A stretch of 64,000 bases of DNA from Novosphingobium resinovorum (GTDB taxonomy: Bacteria > Pseudomonadota > Alphaproteobacteria > Sphingomonadales > Sphingomonadaceae), in contig NZ_CP017075.1 in assembly GCF_001742225.1 (NCBI RefSeq), positions 1 through 64,000 of the forward strand, written 5' to 3'. Positions 27,053-36,132 of the stretch are shown in pieces. The position numbers were made by a program, and so were the translations under genes. Below the pieces are notes generated by a model. The model searched no databases and was not told the DNA's origin. It worked only from the letters and a program-made list of their open reading frames with translations. Every line of letters starts with the position of its first letter. The stretch's first letter is position 1.

Positions 27053-28359
27053 GGTCGCTCCTGTACGCCGTATACTTGCGGCCGCGCATGTGTGGTTTGG
27101 AAGGGAAGGGCGCGCATGTCACGCAGCGCGCGCAGGATCGGGCCGGTCATGACCGTCGTGACGACAGCCATGACCACGAGTATCGTGAACATCGACCGGG
27201 GCAGGAAACCAAGGTCATACCCGACGTTGAGCACGATCAGCTCCATCAGGCCACGCGTGTTCATCAGCGCGCCGAGGGTGAGGCTTTCGTGATGGGGCAG
27301 ACCATTAGCGCGCCCGGCGCAGTAGACCGGCACGATCTTGGCCAGCACGGCGATCAGGCAGACCGCAGCCAGCCACGCCAGTTCCGGTCCGGTGGACAGG
27401 CCCAGCAGGTTGGTGCGCAGGCCGGTGAAGGTGAAGAAGACCGGCAGGAAGAAGACCAGCACGAACTGCCCGACTTGCGCATTCCATGCCTCCACCAGCG
27501 GACGGTGGCGATGAAACAGCAGTCCGGCGGCGAAACCACCGAAGATCGCGAAGATACCCAGCGCGAACGTGCACAGCGCCAGCGTGAAGATCACGATCAG
27601 CAGGATCGCCAGGACATGTGGAGGGATAGCGCCATCGCGCAGTGGCAAGCGGGCCACCAGCCGGTCACACAGGGGCGCCGCCACGAAGCGCAGGGCGAAC
27701 AGGAACAGCGCAAGACCGCCGAGGTGGAGGGCCAGATAAGTCACGGAAAGCTGCGCGGCAGCGAAGGCGGCGATCCCGGCCAGCAGCAACCAGCCGACGA
27801 CGTCGTTCACGGCCGCCGCGGAAATGGCGACGATGCCGACGTCGCTGCGGGTCAGCCCATATTCGCCCAGGATACGGCCCAGGATCGGCACGGCGGTGAT
27901 CGCCACCGCGACCCCGCAGAACAGGCTGTAGACGAACGAATCGACACCCGGCGCGAGGCTGGAGGCCGACAGTCGGCCGATGCCGATCCCGGCAAGGAAC
28001 GGCACGAGGATCGAGGCCACGGCCACGGCGATGGTCGTTCGGTGCAGGCGGGCTGCCTTCAGGCGGCCGAATTCGAACTCGCTGCCGATCTGGAACATCA
28101 GCAGGATCAGCCCGATCTGGCTCAGCACCGTGATGGCGGGCTCTGGCTTGGCCCCGAACAGGGAAAGAGAGACGCCGGGAAAGAAATGCCCGAACAGCGA
28201 CGGGCCAAGCAGCAGCCCGGCGACGATCTCACCCACGACGCCGGGCTGTCCCATACGCCGGAACAGCCCGTGCATCAGCCGCGCCGCGCCGATCATCACG
28301 ATCAGCTGCAGCAGCACCGTGAACAGCAGCATCTCGCTTTGATGGGTGGAGCCGGTCAT
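27049..28359 (-). CDS. CPA2-family cation:proton antiporter
   Basis: Inner-membrane monovalent cation/proton antiporter (CPA2, KefB-like membrane domain) of 436 residues with about 12-13 hydrophobic segments. The segments GQPGVVGEIVAGLLLGPSLFG, LILLMFQIGSEFEF, AITAVPILGRIL and AAAVNDVVGWLLL (the conserved Asp region of ion exchange) are diagnostic. No TrkA-N nucleotide-binding domain follows; the C-terminus is a short polar tail. The unusual point is its location inside a beta-glucan operon, 19 bp after one GH3 gene and overlapping the next, so it is almost certainly co-regulated with sugar uptake. It could balance protons or cations during TonB and proton-symport driven uptake; that is inference. 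Confidence 0.9.
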   Translation of the reverse strand: MTGSTHQSEMLLFTVLLQLIVMIGAARLMHGLFRRMGQPGVVGEIVAGLLLGPSLFGHFFPGVSLSLFGAKPEPAITVLSQIGLILLMFQIGSEFEFGRLKAARLHRTTIAVAVASILVPFLAGIGIGRLSASSLAPGVDSFVYSLFCGVAVAITAVPILGRILGEYGLTRSDVGIVAISAAAVNDVVGWLLLAGIAAFAAAQLSVTYLALHLGGLALFLFALRFVAAPLCDRLVARLPLRDGAIPPHVLAILLIVIFTLALCTFALGIFAIFGGFAAGLLFHRHRPLVEAWNAQVGQFVLVFFLPVFFTFTGLRTNLLGLSTGPELAWLAAVCLIAVLAKIVPVYCAGRANGLPHHESLTLGALMNTRGLMELIVLNVGYDLGFLPRSMFTILVVMAVVTTVMTGPILRALRDMRALPFQTTHARPQVYGVQERP

Positions 28360-28378
28360 GGCGTATCCCCGCGCGCGA

Positions 28379-30655
28379 TCAGGGCCGCGCCGACAGGGCG
28401 TCCAGCGTGGCAGTGCCCTTCAGCGCGGTATCCCCGGCAAAGCGGCCGACCACGACAGGATAAGCGCCCGCGTCGACCTTCCAGCCCGGCGCGCTCTCGT
28501 CGAAGCGGGCGATCACGCGCGGGTCGACCGTAACGGAGACATGGCGGGTCTCACCCGGAGACAGGCTGACCTTCTCGAAACCGGCAAGGCGGTAGGCGCG
28601 GGTTCCGGCTGCGCTTTTCGCCTCGACATAGACCTGCGGGACATCGGCGCCTGCGCGCTTGCCGGTATTGGTGACGTCGAAGCCGACGGTCAGCCCGGCG
28701 CCGCCTTCGATCTTCAGATTGGCGTAGCTGAAGCGGGTATAAGTCAGCCCGTAGCCGAAGGGGAACAGCGGTTTGCGCTGCTTCGCGGCGTACCAGCGGT
28801 AGCCCACGTCAGCACCTTCCGGGTAATCGACGGTGAAGGGGGCGACGCCGCCGCTCATGCCGTAGATGGTCTTGTCACCGGCCTTGCGGCGCGCATTCGC
28901 GGCGTGCAGTTCGGCAAGGCCGGCAGGCTCGCTGCGGGGGGCCTGATCCACGCTTGCGGGGAAGGTGATCGGCAGGCGGCCCGAGGGATCGACTTCGCCC
29001 AGCAGGATGCGGGCAATCGCCTCGCCGCCGCGCTGGCCCGGATACCAGGCCGACAGGATGGCGGGTACGCGGTCCACCCAGGGCATCAGCACCGGGCCGC
29101 CGCTTTCGAGCACGACCAGCGTTTTCGCATTGGCGGCGGCGACGGCATCGATCAGCGCGTCCTGCTTGTCGGGCAGGGCCATGCTTTCCGGGTCCTGCGC
29201 CTCGGTCCGCCAGGCCCAGGCGAAGACGATCGCCATGTCGGCACCGCGAACCGCCTTGGCCGCCGCTTTGGGATCGCTGCCGTCGAGGTAGGTCACGCTG
29301 GCCTGCGGCGCCAGCGCCCGGATCGCCTGAAGCGGCGAGGACGCGTGCCATGTGATCCGCGCGAAGGAGGCGGCCGCACCTTCGGTCAGGGGAATCTCCA
29401 CTGGCGCGCCGCCCACCGAGCGGACCTGCGAGGAGCCGCCCCCCGAAAGCACGCCGACATCGGCATGGGCGCCGAGCAGGACGATTTTCTTCGCGGTCTT
29501 CGCCAGCGGCAGCAGGTTACCCTCGTTCTTGAGCAGGACGATGCCTTCCTCCGCCGCGCGCTGGGCGACCTGCGCATGGGCGGCGTAGTCGATCGGCTGG
29601 GCGCTGTCAGGCACGGGCCGGTCCATCAGGCCGCTGTCGATCACCCCGAACAGGATGCGCTGGACCATGTCGTCGAGCCGCGCCATCGGCACGCTGCCGT
29701 CCTTGACGGCGGCGGCAAGGGCCTTGTCGAAGTACATCGCGTCGTCCAGTTCCTGGCCGGAATCCTGGTCGAGGCCATTGTTTGCGGCCTTTTGCGTCGA
29801 ATGGACCGCACCCCAGTCGGACATGACCCAGCCCTTGTAGCCCCAGTCCTTCTTGAGGACGGTGTTCAGCAGCCAGTCGTTCTCGCAGGCATAGTCGCCG
29901 TTGACCTTGTTGTAGGCGCACATGACCGAGGCGGGCTTGCCGATTTCGGTGGCGATCTGGAATGCGAGCAGGTCGCTTTCGCGCAGGGCCGCCCGGTCGA
30001 TCCGCGCGTCGAGAACGGTGCGGCCGGTCTCCTGCGAATTGAGCGCGAAGTGCTTGATGGTCGAGACGATGGCGTTGCTCTGCACACCCTTGATATGCGC
30101 ACCCGCCATGACGCCTGCGAGCAGCGGGTCTTCGCCCAGATATTCGAAGTTGCGACCGTTCCAGGGATCGCGCGTAAGGTTGACGCCGCCTGCGAGCAGG
30201 ATGTTGAAGGTCTTGGCGCGCGCCTCCGCACCGATCATCGCGCCGCCTTCATAGGCCAGGCGCGGGTTGAAGGTGGCGGCAGTGGCGATGCTGGCGGGCA
30301 GCGCGGTGGCGACATCGCCCTTGCGCTGCTCGATCTGGTTGGCCACGCCGAGGCTCGCGTCGCTCTCGCGCAAGGTGGGAATGCCGAGCCGGGGGATGCC
30401 GGGGACATGCCCGGCGGAGGGGATCATCGCGATCGGCGGCTGCGGCTTTGCAAGCGGCGGGAAGTAGCTGTGAACCAGCTGGAGCTTCTCCTCCAACGTC
30501 ATCGCCTTGACCAGTGCCTCCGCCCGCGCTTCGGCCCCGGATTCGGACGACGGCTGCGCGGAGGCCGCGGCCTGCTGCTGCGCGAAAACGGGCGCGGCAA
30601 GTGATGCTCCGGTCATTAGAGCGGTAACCAGGACGGCGTGCTTGGGAAATCTCAT
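28379..30655 (-). CDS. GH3 beta-glucosidase (BglX/fibronectin-type)
   Basis: Second GH3 enzyme, 758 residues, of the longer BglX-like type. The signal peptide is MRFPKHAVLVTALM...VFAQ-Q. The barrel carries ESDASLGVANQ, KHFALNSQETGR and the nucleophile Asp280 in GWVMSDWGAVHS. The sandwich domain starts near IVLLKNEGNLLPL, and a C-terminal fibronectin-III-like domain follows FPFGYGLTYTRF, ending near YPVVVGRFAGD. The start at 30655 forms a TGATG overlap with the halogenase-like gene and gives a good signal peptide; upstream frame extension is rejected. It differs clearly in architecture from the GH3 at 24563, suggesting that the two enzymes split different linkages or chain lengths. Confidence 0.93.
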   Translation of the reverse strand: MRFPKHAVLVTALMTGASLAAPVFAQQQAAASAQPSSESGAEARAEALVKAMTLEEKLQLVHSYFPPLAKPQPPIAMIPSAGHVPGIPRLGIPTLRESDASLGVANQIEQRKGDVATALPASIATAATFNPRLAYEGGAMIGAEARAKTFNILLAGGVNLTRDPWNGRNFEYLGEDPLLAGVMAGAHIKGVQSNAIVSTIKHFALNSQETGRTVLDARIDRAALRESDLLAFQIATEIGKPASVMCAYNKVNGDYACENDWLLNTVLKKDWGYKGWVMSDWGAVHSTQKAANNGLDQDSGQELDDAMYFDKALAAAVKDGSVPMARLDDMVQRILFGVIDSGLMDRPVPDSAQPIDYAAHAQVAQRAAEEGIVLLKNEGNLLPLAKTAKKIVLLGAHADVGVLSGGGSSQVRSVGGAPVEIPLTEGAAASFARITWHASSPLQAIRALAPQASVTYLDGSDPKAAAKAVRGADMAIVFAWAWRTEAQDPESMALPDKQDALIDAVAAANAKTLVVLESGGPVLMPWVDRVPAILSAWYPGQRGGEAIARILLGEVDPSGRLPITFPASVDQAPRSEPAGLAELHAANARRKAGDKTIYGMSGGVAPFTVDYPEGADVGYRWYAAKQRKPLFPFGYGLTYTRFSYANLKIEGGAGLTVGFDVTNTGKRAGADVPQVYVEAKSAAGTRAYRLAGFEKVSLSPGETRHVSVTVDPRVIARFDESAPGWKVDAGAYPVVVGRFAGDTALKGTATLDALSARP

Positions 30656-32229
30656 CAGGAAACCTTGCTGGACGGGACGCCGGTGCGGGCGTGATAATGG
30701 TTCAGGAGGGCGCGGTGATCGGGCAGGCCGCCGCGCGCGCCGGCATGGGCCGCGCGCACGCGGGCGAAAACCTCGCGCGCCTGCGCAGCGCCGGGATAGC
30801 GCGCGCCGGCAAGGGTGGTCTCGAACCCCATGCCATAGAGGATGTAGTGGTAGCTGGGCGGCAGGAACGTCTCGAGGTCGACCACGAAATCGAACCGCGA
30901 GGGCGGGCGACGGCGCCACTGCGCCAGCATGTCGCGCAAGGGCTCGGGAATGGTCGCGGGGTCTGCATTGTCGCGCCAGTAGGCGGTGTCGGTGCGGCGG
31001 GTGATGCAGTAGTGGAGCTTAAGGAAATGGACGATCCGCTCGAACCGCGCGCTCATCAGGCGGTTGAAGCTGCGCGCAGCGGCGTCGCGGGCATCGTGGT
31101 CGGCGCCTGCGAGAAGATCGGGCCCCAGGAAATCGCCGACCATCCGCAGCGCCGCTTCGATCAGCATGATGCCGGTCGATTCCAGCGGTTCGAAGAATCC
31201 GGCCGACAGGCCCACGGCCACGCAGTTGCCGATCCACTGTTGCTGCCGGTAACCGGTTTCGAAGCGTAGCTGGCGCGGGTTCAGCGCAGCGCCTTGCGGG
31301 CCGACATAACGGCGCAGCGTCGCCTCGGCTTCATCGTCCGAACAATGGCGGCTGGAATAGACGTAGCCGATGCCGCGCCGCTCGGTCAGGCCGATGTCCC
31401 AGGTCCATCCCGCCTCGTGCGCCGTTGCCAGCGTATAGGGGCGTACCGGGGCGTCCGGCCGATCATAGGGCACCTGCATCGCCAATGCGCGGTCGTTGAA
31501 CAGGCTGTCGCTGCACGAGGTGAAGTCCGCGCCTAGCGTCTGCCCGATCAAGAGGGCGCGAAAGCCCGAGCAATCGAGGAAGAAATCACCCTCGACGATG
31601 CGCCCGTCGGTCAATTCCAGCGCGGCGATATCGCCGTCGGCCTTGCGCTGGACATTGCCGACAGTGCCTTCGATCCGCACGACCCCGGCGGCGATGGAGA
31701 TGTCGCGCAAGTAGTCGGCAAAGCGGGCGGCGTCGAAATGATAGGCGTAGTTCATCGGTCCGGAGAAGTCGGGGTCTTCGGGCCGCTTGGGCGCGCGCCC
31801 CGCGCGGATCACCTGCTCCTGTACGGTGGCGGCATCGGCCCAGGCGGCGCGCTGCGGGCTGGTATCGGCCAGCCAGTGGGGCAGGAGCGCTTCGTCCTCG
31901 CCGCCGATGGGCATGTTGAAGGGGTGGAAATAGCTGTCGGTGCCGGTCGCCCAGCCCTCGAACAGGACGCCCTGCTTGAAGGTGGCATCGGCGCGGACCA
32001 GAAACTCCGCCTCGCTGATGCCCAGCCCGGCCAGCGTCGAGCGGATCGTCGGGAACGTGCCTTCCCCCACGCCGATGATGCCGATCTCGCTGGATTCCAC
32101 CAGCGTGATGCCGGTCATCCCCAGCGTGCGGGAAAGATAGGCGGCGGCCAGCCATCCGGCCGTGCCGCCGCCCAGTATGACGACACGAGGTATGACGACA
32201 CGACCGGAGGGGGGATTGTCGATCGTCAT
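30655..32229 (-). CDS. Tryptophan-halogenase-like flavoprotein
   Basis: FAD-dependent protein of 524 residues in the tryptophan halogenase family. The FAD motif GGGTAGW is at 20-26. The catalytic Lys is Lys85 (DATFKQGVLFEGW), FFLDCSGFRALLIGQ is conserved, and the acid-bearing FFEPLESTGIMLIE is present. The hallmark WxWxIP appears as WTWDIG, with Gly instead of Pro. Such genes are very often placed directly after TonB-dependent receptors in sphingomonads and Caulobacter, as here (38 bp after the receptor), and their real substrates are mostly unknown. The GH3 start overlaps its stop. Both lysine and glutamate candidates remain, so halogenation is chemically possible, but a free indole substrate is unlikely in this setting. 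Confidence 0.88.
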   Translation of the reverse strand: MTIDNPPSGRVVIPRVVILGGGTAGWLAAAYLSRTLGMTGITLVESSEIGIIGVGEGTFPTIRSTLAGLGISEAEFLVRADATFKQGVLFEGWATGTDSYFHPFNMPIGGEDEALLPHWLADTSPQRAAWADAATVQEQVIRAGRAPKRPEDPDFSGPMNYAYHFDAARFADYLRDISIAAGVVRIEGTVGNVQRKADGDIAALELTDGRIVEGDFFLDCSGFRALLIGQTLGADFTSCSDSLFNDRALAMQVPYDRPDAPVRPYTLATAHEAGWTWDIGLTERRGIGYVYSSRHCSDDEAEATLRRYVGPQGAALNPRQLRFETGYRQQQWIGNCVAVGLSAGFFEPLESTGIMLIEAALRMVGDFLGPDLLAGADHDARDAAARSFNRLMSARFERIVHFLKLHYCITRRTDTAYWRDNADPATIPEPLRDMLAQWRRRPPSRFDFVVDLETFLPPSYHYILYGMGFETTLAGARYPGAAQAREVFARVRAAHAGARGGLPDHRALLNHYHARTGVPSSKVS

Positions 32230-32267
32230 ACCTTGCGCCTCTTCAGTTGAGGGTCGTCAGTTCAGGG

Positions 32268-34727
32268 TCAGAAGTTCGCGCGGGCGCGGACACCCCAGGT
32301 GCGGGGCGGCTGGAGGTTGGACAGGAACACCGGATCGTAGCGCGGTGCCCCGAATGCCCCGGCACCCGTGCGGATCTTGCCGTTCTCGATGTTCTGGACG
32401 AAGGCCTCCACCGTGTAGTTCTGGTCCGCCGACGTGAAGCGCAGCGAGGCGTCCGAACGGAAGTAGGCCTTCTGGCGGTCCCAGTCGGTGCCGTTGGTGC
32501 CGCGACCGGGCATGTTGTCGGCCGGGTCGTTGGCGTTGACGAAGGGATTGGCGTCGCCGTTGAAGTAGCTCAGCCAGCTCTTGGTTTCGTAGTGCGTGGT
32601 GAAACGCGGGGTGATCGTCGCGCCGCTCGCCAGTTCGAAGTCATGTTCGTAGCTGACGCTCGCCGAAAAGCGCGGTGCGTGGGCGAGTTCATTGCCCCTG
32701 AGCTGCACGATCGAGGACGCCTTGCCGCCGTCGTAGAGCCGTCCATCGACGCTTTCCAGATCGTCCAGCTTGGTCTTCTGGACCGTGCCGGAGAACTGCA
32801 GGCGATCGGCGGGGGTGAAGTTGGCAGTGAGTTCCGCTTCGAGACCATAAGCCTTCGCGCCCTTGGCGTTCTGCGTCACGATCTGGCTGCGCACCACGTT
32901 GCCTTCGTCGTCGCGGAAGGTGACGGCCTGGTTGACCTGATATCCCTTGAAGTCGGAATAGTAGGCCGCCAGGTTCAGCGTCACGCGGCGATCGAGGAAG
33001 CGGGTCTTCAGGCCGACTTCGTAGTTGGTCAGGGTTTCGGGGTTGGTAAGGCCCGCGTTATCCTGGATGTTGCCCGACTTGAAGCCGGTCGAGATGCTGG
33101 CATAGCCCAGCGTATCGGCGGCAAGGTCGGCATCGACGCGGGCCAGATAAGTCAGCTTGTTCCACTTGCCCTTCACGTCGTTGTTCGAGATCGAGAAGCC
33201 GGGCAGCAGGTCGACCAGTTCCGCGGCGGTGGCGCCGGGATAGGCGCCGAAGATGCCGCCCTGGCAGGCGCCGCCGGGCGCCGAATCCGCCGCCGAGCAA
33301 CCGTCGCCGGAGAACGTGACGTTGCGGCCGCCGATGTCCTGCTTCTTGTCGGAGGTATAGCGCAGGCCGCCGGTCACGCGCAGCCAGTCGGTGGCATGCC
33401 ATACGGCCTGGCCGAACGCGGCGCGGCTGTCGATCTGGCGGTTGGCCTGGATGAAGCTGCCCGCCCAGCTGAAGGTGCCGTCGCGGTAGCCGTTGCGCTG
33501 ATCGATATCGAAGCGGATTTTGTTCTTTTCGTGGCTGTAGTAAGCCCCCAGGATCCAGTCCACGGCCTGCTCGCCGGTGGATTTCAGCTGGATCTCGTGG
33601 CTCTGGAAATCATAGCGCGAGGACAGCGTACGGTTTTCGTTGAAGGCCCCCAGCGGCAGGTCGTTGCCGTCGGCGTCCACCTGACCGGTCGGCGGCAGCG
33701 CGCCCGCATCGGCATCGGTCTGGGTGCTGCCGCCGATGCGCGACCAGCCGGCGATGTAGCTCAGCTGGATGCCGTCGGTCAGGTCGTAGTTCATCGCGGA
33801 GCGCACCGCGACCGAATAGCGGTCGGTATCGGGCGCGGTGTCGGACAGCGTCGACCAGCGCTTGGTGCCCGCGCGCGGGGTCTGCAGCAGACCGATCACC
33901 GGCGCGCCGTTGTCCAGGAAGCCCTCGGCCGAGAGATTCCAGCTGAACTTGTCGCTCGGCTGCCACAGCATCGAGACGCGGCCCGATTGCTGGTCGGCGG
34001 CATAGTACTTCTTGCCGCTGGTGACGAAGGCCGACTTGTTGATGCCGGTGATATCCGGAGCGGGCTGGTACGAGGCATAGCCGTCATGCCGGTCGCTGAC
34101 GAAGGCGACGCGGAAGGCCAGGGTATCTGTCACCGGGATGTTGATCGCGCCGCGCACGCCGAAGCGGTCGTAATTGCCCGCGGTCAGTTCCACGCTGCCT
34201 TCGAACTTGCCGAGCTTGGGCTTGGCCGAGATCAGGCTGAGCGCGCCCACGGTGGCGTTGCGGCCGAACAGCGTGCCCTGGGGCCCGCGCAGCACTTCGA
34301 CGCGCTCCATGTCGTACATCAGCACCGAGGCGCCCTGCGAACGAGGCGAATAGATCCCGTCGATGTAGATGGCAACTTCGGGGTCGGCGACTTCGGTATA
34401 GGCACTGTCGTTGCCGATGCCGCGCAGGGTCAGCAAGACCGCAGACTGGTCGCCCTGCTGGTTGAACTGGAGCGAGGGCACGAAGCGCGCGAGGTCGGTG
34501 ACGTCCTTCACCTGGTTCTTGTTCAGCGTGTCCTGACTGAAGGCCGAAACCGCGATCGGGGTCGATTGCAGCGTGGTTTCGCGGCGGGTCGCGGTGACGA
34601 TGATGTCGTTGTCGGATGCGGCTTGCGGGGCTGCCTGCGGCGCGGCGGCGTCCTGTGCATGCGCTGCGGATACGGAAAATAGGCAAGTCGCAAGCGCTGT
34701 GCTCGCGACGAGTGCGTGCCTCGTCAT
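32268..34727 (-). CDS. TonB-dependent receptor of the beta-glucan locus
   Basis: Outer-membrane TonB-dependent receptor of 819 residues. The signal peptide is MTRHALVASTALATCLFSVSAAHAQ, the TonB-box-like sequence DIIVTATRRE, and the plug contains TPIAVSAFSQDTL, LTLRGIGNDSA and GPQGTLFGRNATVGALS. The C-terminus GVRARANF ends in Phe as required for BAM insertion. The start at 34727 is chosen because GGGAGG (34735-34740) lies seven bases upstream, whereas the nearer ATG at 34733 would be too close. It is the first gene of a five-gene operon. The upstream region contains two LacI-type operators shared with the divergent MFS-lacI genes. Confidence 0.92.
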   Translation of the reverse strand: MTRHALVASTALATCLFSVSAAHAQDAAAPQAAPQAASDNDIIVTATRRETTLQSTPIAVSAFSQDTLNKNQVKDVTDLARFVPSLQFNQQGDQSAVLLTLRGIGNDSAYTEVADPEVAIYIDGIYSPRSQGASVLMYDMERVEVLRGPQGTLFGRNATVGALSLISAKPKLGKFEGSVELTAGNYDRFGVRGAINIPVTDTLAFRVAFVSDRHDGYASYQPAPDITGINKSAFVTSGKKYYAADQQSGRVSMLWQPSDKFSWNLSAEGFLDNGAPVIGLLQTPRAGTKRWSTLSDTAPDTDRYSVAVRSAMNYDLTDGIQLSYIAGWSRIGGSTQTDADAGALPPTGQVDADGNDLPLGAFNENRTLSSRYDFQSHEIQLKSTGEQAVDWILGAYYSHEKNKIRFDIDQRNGYRDGTFSWAGSFIQANRQIDSRAAFGQAVWHATDWLRVTGGLRYTSDKKQDIGGRNVTFSGDGCSAADSAPGGACQGGIFGAYPGATAAELVDLLPGFSISNNDVKGKWNKLTYLARVDADLAADTLGYASISTGFKSGNIQDNAGLTNPETLTNYEVGLKTRFLDRRVTLNLAAYYSDFKGYQVNQAVTFRDDEGNVVRSQIVTQNAKGAKAYGLEAELTANFTPADRLQFSGTVQKTKLDDLESVDGRLYDGGKASSIVQLRGNELAHAPRFSASVSYEHDFELASGATITPRFTTHYETKSWLSYFNGDANPFVNANDPADNMPGRGTNGTDWDRQKAYFRSDASLRFTSADQNYTVEAFVQNIENGKIRTGAGAFGAPRYDPVFLSNLQPPRTWGVRARANF

Positions 34728-34777
34728 GATCATCCTCCCAGATGCGTCGTGTTTGTGAGGGTGCAAAGACCAAATCC

Positions 34778-34815
34778 TGACATCGTTGTCAACATGCGAT
34801 TTGACAACGATGTCA
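34778..34815. promoter_or_regulatory. Two LacI-type operators in the divergent promoter
   Basis: TGACATCGTTGTCA (34778-34791) and TGACAACGATGTCA (34802-34815) are each LacI-like imperfect palindromes with a central CG, and they are exact inverted copies of each other. Together they form a perfect 15-bp inverted repeat with an 8-bp spacer. Centre-to-centre spacing is 24 bp. They sit between the receptor gene start (34727) and the MFS gene start (34870), so one regulator can control both directions. The LacI protein encoded at 36129 is the likely binder. Confidence 0.75.
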
Positions 34816-34869
34816 AAAATCGTGCCTTATCCCTTTCCGGCTTTTGCAATGGTGCGAAGGGTATTCTAG

Positions 34870-36132
34870 ATGACGGTCATGACCGTTTCGCCAGCGTCGA
34901 TATCACCGTTAGCATCGCCGGAATTCGCGGCGAAGCGGCTGTTCCGGCTGTCGATCGGGGTGTTCTTCATCGGCGGTTTTCTCAGTTCGGCGGTCAGCCT
35001 GCTGGTGCCGCAACTCAAGGCGGTCCTGGCGCTGGATTACAAGGGCGCGCTGCTGATCCAGCTGGCGTTTCATTCCAGCTATCTGTTCTTCGCGCTGCCC
35101 GCCGCGCTGGCCGTGGTGCGAATCGGCTACATGCGGGCGATCGCCTTCGGACTGTCAGTCATGACCGCCGGCTGCCTGGCTCTGGCGGTCGCGCAGGGCG
35201 CACGCCAGTTCGCGCTGGTGCTGGGCGCCCTGCTGCTGCTTTCGGCCGGACAGACGGTGCTCCAGATTGCTTCCAACACCGTGGTCACCGTGATCGGTCC
35301 TTCGCGCGGGGCGGCATTCCGGCTGACGCTGCTGCAGGGGTTCAATTCGCTCGGCACGGTGATGGGGCCGCTTTTGAGCGCGCCGTTCCTCCTCGCGCAA
35401 GCCGGTCCGGGCGAGGAGGCGGCGGTCAGGGCGTCCTTGCCTTTCGTGGTTTCGGGGGCAGTTTTGGCAGCGCTGTCCACGGCTTATCTGGCGCATCGCG
35501 GATTGCTGGGTGACGCCGCCGGCACGGCGCAGGGGCTGCCACTGCGACGGCGCCGCCAGATTTTCGCGGTGCTGCGCGATCCGCGCCTGCTATGGGGCAC
35601 TTTCGCCATCTTCGTCTATGTCGGCGCGGAAGTGACGATCGGGACATTGATGACCAACGTATTGATGCTGCCCGAGCGACTGTCGATTTCTCCCGTCAGC
35701 GCCGGACGGCTGGTGAGCCTGTACTGGGCCGGGGCGATGGTGGGCCGCTTTGCCGGGGCCTGGTTGATGACCCGGATAGGCGAAACGGCACTGCTGCTTT
35801 ATGCGGCGCTGGGGGCGGTCCTGCTGACGTGCGCCGCGATCGTCCTGCCGGGCGTGGCCGGATCCGCCGCCCTGATCGCGGTGGGGCTGTGCAACGCGAT
35901 CATGTATCCGACGATCTATGCGATGGCGATGCCGCGCGAGGCGCGCCTTGCTCCGCTGGCCTCGATGTGGCTGTGCATGGCGGTGGTGGGCGGCGCCGTG
36001 GTGCCGATGCTGACCGGAGTGCTCGCCGATGCGATCGGCCTTTTGCCGGCGCTGCTGCTACCGGCACTGTGCTATGTCGCGATTGCGGTATTCGCCGCAT
36101 TCTGCGCCGCTCCTCGCGAGATTCCGGCATGA
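34870..36132 (+). CDS. MFS sugar permease (FucP/GluP-like)
   Basis: Inner-membrane sugar:proton symporter of 420 residues with about 12 hydrophobic segments, resembling the fucose/glucose-galactose permease family. Characteristic regions are FIGGFLSSAVSLLVPQLKAVL, AGQTVLQIASNTVVTVIGP and LLQGFNSLGTVMGPLLSA. In the beta-glucan locus the expected cargo is glucose or a short gluco-oligosaccharide released by the GH3 enzymes. GAAGGG precedes the ATG at 34870 by about nine bases. The stop overlaps the lacI start (ATGA), so transporter and regulator are one operon, divergent from the receptor operon. Confidence 0.88.
   Translation: MTVMTVSPASISPLASPEFAAKRLFRLSIGVFFIGGFLSSAVSLLVPQLKAVLALDYKGALLIQLAFHSSYLFFALPAALAVVRIGYMRAIAFGLSVMTAGCLALAVAQGARQFALVLGALLLLSAGQTVLQIASNTVVTVIGPSRGAAFRLTLLQGFNSLGTVMGPLLSAPFLLAQAGPGEEAAVRASLPFVVSGAVLAALSTAYLAHRGLLGDAAGTAQGLPLRRRRQIFAVLRDPRLLWGTFAIFVYVGAEVTIGTLMTNVLMLPERLSISPVSAGRLVSLYWAGAMVGRFAGAWLMTRIGETALLLYAALGAVLLTCAAIVLPGVAGSAALIAVGLCNAIMYPTIYAMAMPREARLAPLASMWLCMAVVGGAVVPMLTGVLADAIGLLPALLLPALCYVAIAVFAAFCAAPREIPA

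Noticed and set aside
28346-30604. Long plus-strand frame opposite the GH3 gene
   Set aside because: Shadow frame without domains. The minus strand encodes the GH3 nucleophile motif and a signal peptide.
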